From: Demequina sp. NBRC 110056
GTDB lineage: Bacteria > Actinomycetota > Actinomycetes > Actinomycetales > Demequinaceae
Direction of reading: 5' to 3'
NCBI RefSeq assembly: GCF_002090155.1
Contig: NZ_BBRM01000002.1
Span: 372,001-436,000, forward strand
DNA length: 64,000 nt
The notes beneath the pieces were generated by a model. That model was not told the DNA's origin. It searched no databases and was given only the letters and a program-made list of their open reading frames with translations. Positions 1-8,632 of the stretch are shown one piece after another; the first letter of the stretch is position 1, and every line of letters starts with the position of its first letter. A program made the position numbers and the translations under genes.

Positions 1-60
1 TGCGCTGCGTGTTCCTCCTGGGGCTCCCGTGGAGTGTGCGGGTGGCTGAATGTTGGCTGG

Positions 61-1809
61 TCAGGGTGTGGTGATGAGTTCGCGGGTGTCGGTGGCGTGT
101 TGGGTGGCGTCCCACTCGGCGATGATCTCGGCGAGCTGGTCGTCGGTGATGAGGTCAGGCTCCGCCCCTTGGTGCGGGAGGCTGCGGATGAAGGCTTCGT
201 CCTCGGGGGGGACGGGTGGGTCGATGAACTGGTTGAGGGTGTGGATGCCGGTGAGGTCGACGTCGAACACGCTCTCGCCACCGGGGTGAGGCGTGCGGTC
301 GGGGTCGAGGTTCGATGGTGGTGTGAAGGTGACGTGTCTACCGTTGATGGTGATGCGCCAGCCCAGGCGGTGGATGTCGTGGTGACATCGGGTGCACAAC
401 ATGACGCCGTTGTCGAGGTCCGTTAGGCCGCCGTCTTCCCAGAATTGGATGTGGTGGGCTTCGCAGTACTCCGGCGGGGCATGACACTTCGCGCACCCGC
501 CGTCACGTTCAAGCATCGCCAAACGCTGTGCGGCGCTGAATCGGCGTTGGGTGCGGCCAAGCTCCAGCACGGTGCCGTCGCCGGCGAGGACTTCGGGGAT
601 GAAACCGGCGTCTCCTGCCAGGCGCCGTGCCTCACGCACCGACACCGGGGTGGTGATCCCGTCGATCTTCGCCAGCCCCACCCCGCCCATCAGGTCTGCC
701 AGGCTCATCCGCACCACGATGGTGGTGCGCACCCCCGACCGATGGGTGTTCGAACATCCCAGGGCGTGGCGGGCGAGGTCGTGCAGTGCGTCGGCGCGGA
801 TCTGACCGATGGTGCGGTGCTCGACCGGCTCACCCGTGCACCCCTCACAGTGCCCTTCCAAACAAGCGCCAGGCCCGTCGCAGTCGTGGCGCGCGTGGTT
901 GACCTGACAGCCACACACCTCGGTGATCGCACCGGTGTCGGGGTCGACCTGTCCTGGGGTTCCCGGTCGGGACTGCTTACGGACCTGCAGCGTCGTCATC
1001 TGCTCAAGAACGGTCAGGATCGGTGCCGCGGTGACGGCATCGAGCTCGCCATGGAAGACGACCATCCCGGTGTGGTCCTGCTTCCACCACACATACCGCT
1101 TGTCGTGGTTGACCCTCTCACGCTCCTGATGCTCCTCCACATCGATCCGCGCGATCGCGCGGGCCACCATGCGCTTGACCAGGTTCACCTGCATACCGCG
1201 GGCCTTGTTCACGAACCTGGTCTCCAGCTCCACCAGCGTCTCGGCCGACACCCGTCCGGCCAGCTGGTTCAGACCATTGACGATCGCAGCAGCCGCCTCC
1301 ACCGCCAGATCACCCGCCACCTGAGCACCCGCCACCAGCGGATACTTGTTACGGGTCCGCTTTACCGGCGGCACCGGCACAGGGGGCTCGGCTTCGAGAC
1401 CCGGCAGCACCCCAGGCTCCCCAGCAGCCTCAGTGTCAGAACCGGGCTGCACGCCCGGCTCACCAGGCGCCGGCTCCGGAGAGTCGTCCTCGACGGGCGT
1501 GAACGCGTCTCCGGCATCGACCGACCAGCGTGCCCGCCCCACCGAGCCACCCTGGATCTTGGAGAACATCGTCGGCGCATCCCCATGACCCTCGACACGG
1601 GCCAGACCACCACCGGGCAAGTCCGGATCCGTGCGCCGCGCGATCTCACCGGCATAGCGGGCCTCCAGTGCACCGACCGTGCGCGAGATCTGCCCTACCG
1701 TCTCCAACCGGTCCAACAACTCGGCCTTCGCCAACGCCGACACATCCTCACGGGCAGCACCAGCCAGCAGCTCGTGAAGCTGCTTCCAGTCCGCCTCGGT
1801 GAAGGTCAT
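61..1809 (-). CDS. DUF222 / HNH endonuclease domain protein (13E12 repeat family)
   Basis: 582-residue protein with the architecture of the actinobacterial 13E12 family: a helical DUF222 region over the first two thirds and a C-terminal HNH nuclease-like domain. The HNH core is visible: ERDGGCAKC, then CEAHHI, DLDNG, and CTRCHHDIH, giving two CxxC metal pairs and the HH and HH/H catalytic-type histidines. An acidic, Pro/Gly-rich low-complexity stretch lies around residues 110-150. These genes occur in many copies in actinobacteria and have no settled function; DNA cleavage is inferred from the HNH motif only. It is transcribed away from the small membrane protein gene at 2045. A second member lies at 27199-29286 on the opposite strand. 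The start is the ATG at 1809. Confidence 0.85.
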   Translation of the reverse strand: MTFTEADWKQLHELLAGAAREDVSALAKAELLDRLETVGQISRTVGALEARYAGEIARRTDPDLPGGGLARVEGHGDAPTMFSKIQGGSVGRARWSVDAGDAFTPVEDDSPEPAPGEPGVQPGSDTEAAGEPGVLPGLEAEPPVPVPPVKRTRNKYPLVAGAQVAGDLAVEAAAAIVNGLNQLAGRVSAETLVELETRFVNKARGMQVNLVKRMVARAIARIDVEEHQERERVNHDKRYVWWKQDHTGMVVFHGELDAVTAAPILTVLEQMTTLQVRKQSRPGTPGQVDPDTGAITEVCGCQVNHARHDCDGPGACLEGHCEGCTGEPVEHRTIGQIRADALHDLARHALGCSNTHRSGVRTTIVVRMSLADLMGGVGLAKIDGITTPVSVREARRLAGDAGFIPEVLAGDGTVLELGRTQRRFSAAQRLAMLERDGGCAKCHAPPEYCEAHHIQFWEDGGLTDLDNGVMLCTRCHHDIHRLGWRITINGRHVTFTPPSNLDPDRTPHPGGESVFDVDLTGIHTLNQFIDPPVPPEDEAFIRSLPHQGAEPDLITDDQLAEIIAEWDATQHATDTRELITTP

Positions 1810-2009
1810 GACAACACTCCATCACGAGCCACTGACATCACCGGCACGCCATCCACAGCCACCACCACAGCGGCACCGAGACACACGCGAGAGAAGTCCA
1901 TGAGCTCATCTCACCACGCGGGTCTGACATCGCTAGAGACGCCCACTTACCAGGCCGAACACCACCACGAACCCAGCAAGCGCATCGGCCCTCCGCAGGA
2001 TGATCTGGC

Positions 2010-2015
2010 TAGGAT
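2010..2015 (+). promoter_or_regulatory. Putative -10 box (TAGGAT) of the membrane protein gene
   Basis: TAGGAT lies 29 nt before the ATG at 2045, with the AGGGGAG ribosome binding site in between. The rest of 1810-2044 separates two divergent genes. It holds one copy of the GCATCGGC octamer (1982-1989) in its long form and no recognisable gene or RNA. Confidence 0.35.
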
Positions 2016-2044
2016 CGTGCACGCATCCGAACCAGGGGAGACCC

Positions 2045-2428
2045 ATGACCACCGCCGCCGCGATCCTCTTCACCGCCATCATCGGCCTCTTGGCGATCTT
2101 CCAGCTCGCGCTCGCCGCGGGCGCGCCGCTCGGACGCTTCGCCTTCGGCGGCCAGCACGACGGCGCTCTCCCACGCCACCTGAGGATCGCCTCGGCGCTC
2201 ACCGTGCCCGTCTACGCCTTCATGGCGATCACGGTGCTGGACAACGCGGGCCTCACGGACCTGCTCGGCGACGGCTTCGAGCGCATCGCGCTGTGGGTGA
2301 TCATCGCCTTCCTCGCGCTCAACACCGTCCCGAACGCCATCAGCCGCTCGCGTGCGGAGCGGTTCACGATGACGCCTACGCTGGTGGTGCTGACCGCGTG
2401 CGCGCTCATCGTGGCACTCACGAGCTAG
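2045..2428 (+). CDS. Small integral membrane protein of unknown function
   Basis: 127 residues with about four hydrophobic segments: one at the N-terminus (residues 3-25), then around 50-65, 78-95 and 107-125. Short basic or polar loops separate them, including an Arg-rich loop before the last helix. I do not recognise a family. The ATG at 2045 is chosen because AGGGGAGACCC lies directly upstream; the reading frame stays open further upstream but without a ribosome binding site. It precedes rpsD by about 150 bp and is probably transcribed separately, since a -10-like TAACAT for rpsD follows its stop. Confidence 0.6.
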   Translation: MTTAAAILFTAIIGLLAIFQLALAAGAPLGRFAFGGQHDGALPRHLRIASALTVPVYAFMAITVLDNAGLTDLLGDGFERIALWVIIAFLALNTVPNAISRSRAERFTMTPTLVVLTACALIVALTS

Positions 2429-2478
2429 GTGCCGCCACGCGCACCCACGACAGCCTCCACAAGCGGCCCGCAACCTGG

Positions 2479-2484
2479 TAACAT
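2479..2484 (+). promoter_or_regulatory. Putative -10 box (TAACAT) upstream of rpsD
   Basis: TAACAT lies about 98 nt before the rpsD ATG, leaving a leader of about 90 nt. No clear -35 hexamer is visible. Primary S4 genes are often autoregulated through their leader; I could not define a conserved structure here. Confidence 0.35.
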
Positions 2485-2582
2485 AGTTCAGCCCTCGCGG
2501 ACGGTTGGCTGCTGTCGCCGCGAATCAAGCAATCACGAACTTCTCCGTGCGCTTCCGCGCGCGCGGACCAGTGAAGGAAATC

Positions 2583-3209
2583 ATGACCTCTGTTCAGAAG
2601 GCACGCCGCCAGGTGCGGCTGTCCCGCGCCCTGGGCCTCGCTCTGACGCCCAAGGCCGTCAAGCACTTCGAGAAGCGCCCGTACCCGCCCGGCGAGCACG
2701 GTCGTACCGCTCGCCGCAAGGAGAGCGACTACGCCGTTCGTCTGCGCGAGAAGCAGCGTCTTCGCGCGCAGTACGGTCTCCGCGAGAAGCAGATGACCCG
2801 CGTCTTCGCCGAGGCTCGCAAGGAGTCCGGCCTGACCGGTGAGGCGTTCGTCGAGCTCCTCGAGATGCGTCTCGACGCGCTCGTGCTGCGCTCGGGCTTC
2901 GCCCGCACCATCCTGCAGGCGCGCCAGGCCGTTCTGCACCGCCACATCCTCGTGGACGGTCAGATCGTCGACCGCCCCTCGTTCCGCGTGAAGCCGGGCC
3001 AGACCATCCAGGTCAAGCCCAAGGCCGTCACCATGGAGCCCTACATGGCCGCCGCCGCCGGTGCACACCGCGACGTGCTGCCCGAGGTTCCGGACTACCT
3101 GGACGTCCAGCTCGAGAAGCTGACGACCAAGCTCGTCCGTCGCCCCAAGCGCGCCGAGGTCCCCGTGACCTGCGAGGTGCAGCTGGTCGTCGAGTACTAC
3201 GCCCGCTAA
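2583..3209 (+). CDS. rpsD: 30S ribosomal protein S4
   Basis: 208 residues, the usual length for the Cys-free bacterial S4. The protein binds 16S rRNA early in 30S assembly. Family features are visible: the basic N-terminal region with KRPYPPGEHG, the globular region with MTRVFAEARK, and the S4 RNA-binding domain around residues 97-160 (LDALVLRSGFARTILQARQ, then HILVDGQIVDRPSFRVKPGQ). The frame is open further upstream, but the ATG at 2583 has the ribosome binding site GAAGGAA and matches the conserved N-terminus. It stands alone here, outside the alpha-type ribosomal operon, and is followed by a strong terminator. Confidence 0.97.
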   Translation: MTSVQKARRQVRLSRALGLALTPKAVKHFEKRPYPPGEHGRTARRKESDYAVRLREKQRLRAQYGLREKQMTRVFAEARKESGLTGEAFVELLEMRLDALVLRSGFARTILQARQAVLHRHILVDGQIVDRPSFRVKPGQTIQVKPKAVTMEPYMAAAAGAHRDVLPEVPDYLDVQLEKLTTKLVRRPKRAEVPVTCEVQLVVEYYAR

Positions 3210-3235
3210 GCGAGCAGGTCGAACACAGACACGCG

Positions 3236-3267
3236 AAGCCGCTGGGTCCGCTCGGACCCAGCGGCTT
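3236..3267 (+). terminator. Rho-independent terminator of rpsD
   Basis: A perfect 14-bp stem (AAGCCGCTGGGTCC with its complement) and a 4-nt loop, followed by TTGTC, starting 26 nt after the rpsD stop. Confidence 0.85.
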
Positions 3268-3378
3268 TGTCATACTTGGGGGTCGGTGCCCCCCGGCACT
3301 CACAAGGGTCACCCCCGACAGCAGCGCCGATGCGCTGGCAGACTTGGCATGACACGCCCACTTCCCATGGAGGACAGG

Positions 3379-6045
3379 ATGCGCACCGCGGACATCCGAC
3401 AGCGCTGGATCGTCTACTTCGCGTCGAAGGACCACCACATCCAGCCGAGCGCATCTCTGGTGTCGCCCGACCCGAGCCTGCTGTTCACCGTGGCCGGCAT
3501 GGTGCCCTTCATCCCGTACATCATCGGGACCGAAGACTCGCCCCACCCGCGCATCGCGTCGGTCCAGAAGTGCATCCGCACCAAGGACATCGAGGAGGTC
3601 GGCAAGACCACTCGGCACGGCACGTTCTTCCAGATGCTGGGCAACTTCTCGTTCGGCGACTACTTCAAGGAAGGCGCGATCGACTTCGCGTGGGACCTGC
3701 TCACCGGGTCCGAGGACGAGGGCAAGTACGGGCTCGACCCCGAGCGCCTGTGGGTGACCACCTGGATCGAGGACCACGAGGCGCACTCGGCGCTGCGCAA
3801 CATCGGCGTGCCCGACGAGCACATCGTGAAGCTGCTGCGCGAGGAGAACTTCTGGGACACCGGCCAGCCCGGCCCCGCGGGCCCGTGCGCCGAGTGGCAT
3901 TACGACCGCGGCCCCGAGTTCGGTCCTGAGGCCGTGGGCGGCACCGTCGACCCCGGCGGCGACCGCTACCTCGAGATCTGGAACCTCGTGTTCGACCAGT
4001 TCCTGCGCGGCCCCGGCTCGGGCAAGGACTACCCGCTCATCAAGGAGCTCGACCAGAAGGCCATCGACACCGGCGCCGGACTCGAGCGCATCGCGTACCT
4101 CAAGCAGGGCGTGGGCAACATGTACGAGATCGACGAGGTCTTCCCGGTCATCGCGAAGGCACAGGAGCTCTCGGGCAAGGAGTACAAGGCCGACGAGGGC
4201 GACGACGTCCGCATGCGCGTGGTCGCGGACCACGTGCGCAGCGCGATGATGCTCATGCACGACGGGATCGTCCCCGGCAACGAGGGCCGCGGATACGTGC
4301 TGCGCCGCCTCATGCGCCGCACGGTGCGGTCGATGCGCCTGCTGGGCGTGGAGGACCCGAGCCTGCCCACCCTCATCGAGACCTCGTACGAGGCGATGAA
4401 GGCGTCCTACCCCGAGCTCGGCGACAGCTTCGCCAAGGTCCAGGGCATCGCGGCCGCCGAGGAGGACGCGTTCCGCCGCACCCTCACACAGGGCACGACG
4501 ATCCTCGACACGGCGGTGGCGAAGGCGAAGTCCTCCGGCTCGACCACGCTCGGCGGCGCCGACGCGTTCCAGCTCCACGACACGTACGGCTTCCCGATCG
4601 ACCTCACCCTCGAGATGGCGGCCGAGCAGGGCGTCACGGTAGACGAGGCGGGCTTCCGCTCCCTCATGACCGAGCAGAAGGAGCGTGCGCGCGCCGATGC
4701 GAAGGCCAAGAAGGGCGGCCACGCGGACGTCAGCGTCTACCACGCGGTGGGCGAGAAGACCCCGACGGCGTTCCGCGGCTACGACGAGCTGTCGCTGACC
4801 AGCACGGTCGCGGCCGTGATCAAGGACGGCGTGTCCGTTCCCGTCGCGACCGCGGGCGACACCGTCGAGGTCATCCTCGCGGAGACGCCGTTCTACCCGG
4901 AGTCGGGCGGCCAGGACGCCGACTCGGGCGAGATCCGCTCCGGCAACGCGACGCTCAACGTCATCGACGTCCAGCGCCCGGTGACGGACGTCATCGTCCA
5001 CACGGTCACGGTCGAGGAGGGCGAGATCGCCGCGGGCGACCAGGTGTCCGCAGAGGTGGACGCGGTCAACCGCCGCCTGGCGAGCAAGGCGCACTCCGCG
5101 ACCCACCTGATCCATTCGGCGCTCCACGAGGTGCTCGGCGACGACGCGACGCAGGCCGGCTCGTTCAACAAGCCCGGCTACATGCGCCTGGACTTCGCGT
5201 GGCGCCAGGGCATCTCGCTCACCGCACGCGAGGAGATCGAGGGCATCGCCAACCGCGCGATCCGCGAGGAGCTGCCCGTCAGCACCCAGGTGATGAGCCT
5301 CGACGAGGCGCGCAACCTGGGCGCCATGGCGCTGTTCGGCGAGAAGTACGGCGACCGCGTGCGCGTGGTCGAGATCGGCGGACCGTTCTCGCGCGAGCTG
5401 TGCGCGGGCACCCACGTCGACAACTCGGGCCAGATCGGGCTGCTGTCGGTCACGTCGGAGGGCTCCGTCGGCTCGGGAGCGCGCCGCATCGAGGCGCTCG
5501 TCGGCGCGGACGCGTTCCAGTCCCTCGCGGCGGAGCGCGCGATCGTCAACGAGCTCACCACCACGCTGAAGGCGCGGCCCGAGGAGCTCAGCGACCGCAT
5601 CGGCGCGCTGCTGGCCCGCCTGTCGGAGACCGAGAAGCAGCTCACCTCGTACCGCCAGCAGGCGATGCAGCAGGTGGCTGGGCAGCTCGTCGAGACCGCG
5701 ACTGAGGTGAACGGTGTCCGCGTGGTCGCCCACGAGTCGGTCAACGCTGCCGACGGCGACGACCTGCGCACCCTCGTCACGGACGTCCGTGCGCGCCTCG
5801 GCGAGGGCGAGCCCGTCGTCGTGGCCGCATCGGCCGCGTTCAATGGCCGCCCCCAGATCGTCATCGCGACCAACCAGGGCGCGCGTGACAAGGGGCTGCG
5901 CGCCGGAGACCTCGTCAAGACCGCATCGGCCGTGCTCGGCGGAGGTGGCGGGGGCAAGCCGGACCTCGCCCAGGGCGGCGGTCAGGACGCGGGTCGTATC
6001 GCCGATGCGCTCGTCGCCGTTCGCGACGCCGTCGCCTCGGCGTAG
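3379..6045 (+). CDS. alaS: Alanyl-tRNA synthetase
   Basis: 888 residues, full length. It charges tRNA-Ala. The class II catalytic domain is at the N-terminus (TADIRQRWIVYF, then GTFFQMLGNFSFGDYFK). The editing domain carries the zinc/editing motif THLIHSALH and the later CAGTHVDNSG. The C-terminal domain ends with the Gly-rich GGGGGGKPDLAQGGG signature. The start is set at the ATG at 3379 (MRTADIRQ) because GGAGGACAGG lies directly upstream and homologues begin here; an in-frame ATG 93 bp upstream is unlikely. It heads a run with ruvX, mltG and aroE, a common actinobacterial order. No T-box-like leader was seen in 3271-3378. Confidence 0.97.
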   Translation: MRTADIRQRWIVYFASKDHHIQPSASLVSPDPSLLFTVAGMVPFIPYIIGTEDSPHPRIASVQKCIRTKDIEEVGKTTRHGTFFQMLGNFSFGDYFKEGAIDFAWDLLTGSEDEGKYGLDPERLWVTTWIEDHEAHSALRNIGVPDEHIVKLLREENFWDTGQPGPAGPCAEWHYDRGPEFGPEAVGGTVDPGGDRYLEIWNLVFDQFLRGPGSGKDYPLIKELDQKAIDTGAGLERIAYLKQGVGNMYEIDEVFPVIAKAQELSGKEYKADEGDDVRMRVVADHVRSAMMLMHDGIVPGNEGRGYVLRRLMRRTVRSMRLLGVEDPSLPTLIETSYEAMKASYPELGDSFAKVQGIAAAEEDAFRRTLTQGTTILDTAVAKAKSSGSTTLGGADAFQLHDTYGFPIDLTLEMAAEQGVTVDEAGFRSLMTEQKERARADAKAKKGGHADVSVYHAVGEKTPTAFRGYDELSLTSTVAAVIKDGVSVPVATAGDTVEVILAETPFYPESGGQDADSGEIRSGNATLNVIDVQRPVTDVIVHTVTVEEGEIAAGDQVSAEVDAVNRRLASKAHSATHLIHSALHEVLGDDATQAGSFNKPGYMRLDFAWRQGISLTAREEIEGIANRAIREELPVSTQVMSLDEARNLGAMALFGEKYGDRVRVVEIGGPFSRELCAGTHVDNSGQIGLLSVTSEGSVGSGARRIEALVGADAFQSLAAERAIVNELTTTLKARPEELSDRIGALLARLSETEKQLTSYRQQAMQQVAGQLVETATEVNGVRVVAHESVNAADGDDLRTLVTDVRARLGEGEPVVVAASAAFNGRPQIVIATNQGARDKGLRAGDLVKTASAVLGGGGGGKPDLAQGGGQDAGRIADALVAVRDAVASA

Positions 6046-6100
6046 TTTGGCACGACAGAGTTCGGCACGGCGGAAGACCACACGGAGCGAGGGAGACGGC

Positions 6101-6568
6101 TTGGACAGGGGAGTGCGCCTGAGCGTCGACGTGGGCACGGTCCGCATCGGCGTCGCGGCGTCCGATCCTGACGGACTCATGGCGTTCCCCGTCACCACCG
6201 TCCCGCGCGGCGAGGGCGACGTGGCCCAGGTGGCCGCGATCGTCGCCGAGCGGGGTGCCATCCGGGTGTTCGTCGGGCTACCGCGTAAACTGTCCGGGAA
6301 GGATGGCGACAGCGCGGCACTCGCGCACCGATTCGCCGCGGAGCTGTCGGAACGATGCGACGCGGTGGTTCGTTTGGTGGACGAGCGTTTCTCGACCGCA
6401 TCGGCGCAGCATGCCATGAGGCAGGCAGGACGCAGCGCCAAGCAGCAGCGACAGGTGATCGACCAGGCTGCCGCTGTGGTCATCCTGGAGAACGCATTGG
6501 ACATTGAACGACAGGGGAACCTCGATAGGGTGACCTACGAGCCGGATCCCAAGGGGAATGATGACTGA
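6101..6568 (+). CDS. ruvX: Holliday junction resolvase-like protein, YqgF/RuvX family
   Basis: 155 residues with an RNase H-like fold. Motif 1 is LSVDVGTVRIGVAASD (catalytic-type Asp), a central FVGLPRKLSG follows, and a LVDERFSTASA block carries the DER acid. The family acts as a putative Holliday junction resolvase or in 16S rRNA 5' processing. The start is taken as the TTG at 6101, with GGGAG six nt upstream; the GTG at 6113 has no suitable spacing. It lies 55 bp after alaS and overlaps mltG by 11 bp, so the genes are probably translationally coupled. Confidence 0.85.
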   Translation: MDRGVRLSVDVGTVRIGVAASDPDGLMAFPVTTVPRGEGDVAQVAAIVAERGAIRVFVGLPRKLSGKDGDSAALAHRFAAELSERCDAVVRLVDERFSTASAQHAMRQAGRSAKQQRQVIDQAAAVVILENALDIERQGNLDRVTYEPDPKGNDD

Positions 6569-7706
6569 CCTTTTTGAGGCTGAGGTGACGACGACGACGT
6601 CGCTCGACATGCGACGTCTACAGCGTCAGAAGCGCCGCGCCGCCCGTCGCCGCTGGACGCTCGTCGTCGCGGCCGTGGCGCTGGTGCTGGTCGCTATCGG
6701 CGGCTCGATCGCGTGGAACTTCGTGAAGTCCTTCGAGTCCGCGGAGTCCAACGTGGCGGCGGACTACGAGACCGCCGGCCAGGGCCTCGTGCAGGTCGTC
6801 GTGGAGCAGGGCGACACCGGCGCGGACATCGCGCAGACGCTGTACGACGCTGGCGTGGTCGCCTCGACCGAGGCGTTCATCACCGAGGCTCGCAACAACC
6901 CCGAGTCGGCGTCGATCACGCCGGGCTACTACTACATGCAGCGCGAGATGAAGGCGGAGTACGCGCTCCTCACGCTGCTCGACCCGAACAGCCGCAACGA
7001 GCTGTCCCTCACCATCCCCGAGGGCAAGACGGTCGACGACTACTACCAGCGCATCGCGAACCTCACCAACGCGTCCCTGGAGGAGGTCCAGGCGGTCGCG
7101 GAGAACCCCGAGGCGCTGGGCCTGCCCGAGGAGGCCGACGGCAACCTCGAGGGCTGGCTGTTCCCGTCGACCTACCGGTTCAACCCCGACGTGCAGCCGG
7201 CGGACATCCTCGCGGAGATGATCGAGCAGACCATCACCGTGCTGGACCGCAACGGCGTCGCCGAGGAGGACCGCGAGGACGTGCTCACGATCGCGTCGAT
7301 CATCGAGCGCGAGTCGCGCCTCGAGGAGGACCGCCCGATGGTGTCGGGCGTCATCCACAACCGCCTCGACATCGACATGCGCCTCGAGATGGACTCGACG
7401 GTGAAGTACCTCAGCCCGTCGGACGGCGTGTACACCTCGGACGAGGAGCGCGCGATCGACAGCCCGTACAACACCTACCTGTACGCGGGTCTGCCCCCGG
7501 GGCCGATCGCCGCGCCGGGAGAGGCATCCATAAAGGCCGCCATCGCTCCCGCCGAGCACGACTACCTGTTCTTCGTGACCGTCAACACGGACACCGGCGA
7601 GACGCTCTACGCCGAGACCTTCGACGAGCACCAGAAGAACGTCATCATCGGCCAGGAGTGGGCGCGCGAGAAGGCCGCCGAGGCTGAAGACGAGATCACG
7701 GACTAG
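6558..7706 (+). CDS. mltG: Endolytic murein transglycosylase MltG (YceG-like)
   Basis: 382 residues. A basic cytoplasmic N-terminus with RRLQRQKRRAARRR is followed by one membrane helix (about residues 33-55) and a large extracellular YceG domain. The domain has a LysM-like part (VVVEQGDTGADIAQTLYDAG), the catalytic-site region IASIIERES (Glu near residue 250), and the later SPYNTYLYAGLPPGPI signature. It cleaves nascent peptidoglycan strands and may terminate glycan chains. Two adjacent ATGs (6558, 6561) follow AAGGGGA. Its place between ruvX and aroE is conserved in actinobacteria. Confidence 0.93.
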   Translation: MMTDLFEAEVTTTTSLDMRRLQRQKRRAARRRWTLVVAAVALVLVAIGGSIAWNFVKSFESAESNVAADYETAGQGLVQVVVEQGDTGADIAQTLYDAGVVASTEAFITEARNNPESASITPGYYYMQREMKAEYALLTLLDPNSRNELSLTIPEGKTVDDYYQRIANLTNASLEEVQAVAENPEALGLPEEADGNLEGWLFPSTYRFNPDVQPADILAEMIEQTITVLDRNGVAEEDREDVLTIASIIERESRLEEDRPMVSGVIHNRLDIDMRLEMDSTVKYLSPSDGVYTSDEERAIDSPYNTYLYAGLPPGPIAAPGEASIKAAIAPAEHDYLFFVTVNTDTGETLYAETFDEHQKNVIIGQEWAREKAAEAEDEITD

Positions 7707-7715
7707 CGCGGGCAG

Positions 7716-8543
7716 ATGAGCAGTCGCCGCGCCGGCGTGCTCGGCAGCCCCATCGCGCACTCGCTGTCCCCGTCGCTGCACCGCGCAGCGTACGCCCACC
7801 TGGGGCTCGACTGGGAGTACGAGTCGTACGAGGTCGACGCCGAGGCTCTGCCGGGGTTCGTCGAGGCGCTCGACGGGTCCTGGGCGGGGCTGTCGTTGAC
7901 GATGCCGCTCAAGGTCACGGCGCTGCCGCTGGTCGACTTCGTCGAGCCGATGGCGAAGCTCGTGGGCGCGATCAACACCATCGTCGTGCAGCCGGTCACC
8001 GACCACCTGCAGCTCGTGGGCGCCAACACGGACGTCCACGGCGTGGTCGCCGCCCTCGCCGAGGGCGGTGTGACGCGCGCCACGCGGGGTGTCGTGGTGG
8101 GCGGGGGAGCGACGGCGACGTCCGCTCTCGCCGCCCTCGGGCGCATCGGCGTGACCCGGCCCGTCGTCGTCGTGCGCAGTCGCGGGCGGGCCGGCGGACT
8201 CCTGCGCGCCGCGACCAAGATGGGCATCGAGCCGCGCTTCGTCTCGTTCGACGAGGCGCCCGGACTGATGGCCGATGCGCAGGCAGTGGTCTCCACCGTT
8301 CCCGTGGTGGTGGGAGAGACGCTCGCGGGTGGTTTGGGTGGGTCTGTCCCCGCTGGCTCGGTGCTGCTCGATGCGGTGTATGACCCCCTTGTCACGCCCC
8401 TCGGCGCCGCGTGGCGGGACGCTGGAGGCACGTTCGTGCCGGGCACCCGAATGCTCCTGCATCAGGCCGCTGAACAGGTACGACTCATGACGGGAAGGAC
8501 CGTTCCGGTGGCGGTTCTGGAGGACGCGCTGCCCCCTCAGTGA
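7716..8543 (+). CDS. aroE: Shikimate dehydrogenase
   Basis: 275 residues. It reduces 3-dehydroshikimate to shikimate. The substrate-binding half has AGVLGSPIAHSLSPSLH, SLTMPLK with the catalytic Lys, and GANTD. The Rossmann half has VVVGGGATATSALAAL, a variant of the usual GxGGxxxA, and the C-terminal FVPGTRMLLHQAAEQ. It is separated from aroC-aroK-aroB-aroQ by the 13-kb pilus locus. It starts 9 bp after mltG and is probably cotranscribed with it. The chosen ATG at 7716 has only a weak upstream GGGCAG. Confidence 0.92.
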   Translation: MSSRRAGVLGSPIAHSLSPSLHRAAYAHLGLDWEYESYEVDAEALPGFVEALDGSWAGLSLTMPLKVTALPLVDFVEPMAKLVGAINTIVVQPVTDHLQLVGANTDVHGVVAALAEGGVTRATRGVVVGGGATATSALAALGRIGVTRPVVVVRSRGRAGGLLRAATKMGIEPRFVSFDEAPGLMADAQAVVSTVPVVVGETLAGGLGGSVPAGSVLLDAVYDPLVTPLGAAWRDAGGTFVPGTRMLLHQAAEQVRLMTGRTVPVAVLEDALPPQ

Positions 8544-8583
8544 AGTGAGTCACACTTATCTGTGAGACCTCTCAGACGCGTGC

Positions 8584-8589
8584 TAGTTT
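8584..8589 (+). promoter_or_regulatory. Putative promoter (-10 TAGTTT) of the pilus operon
   Basis: TAGTTT lies in the 89-bp gap between aroE and pilB, about 44 nt before the GTG start. A small imperfect inverted repeat (CTGTGAGA / TCTCAG, 8560-8575) sits just upstream and could be an operator. There is no convincing -35 hexamer. Confidence 0.35.
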
Positions 8590-8632
8590 GCCCGGCATGC
8601 GCTAAATGCGCTGGTGCCTTGGAGGGGGACTG

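Noticed and set aside
3268-3378. T-box leader upstream of alaS
   Set aside because: No specifier loop or TGGNACC-type antiterminator box; the region is only about 110 bp.
3028-6504. Very long open frame (over 1100 codons) on the minus strand opposite alaS
   Set aside because: Arg/Ala-rich shadow of the GC-rich alaS frame; no homology, no ribosome binding site, and the plus-strand gene is certain. Similar long antisense frames opposite pilB-pilT, carB, priA and helY were rejected for the same reason.
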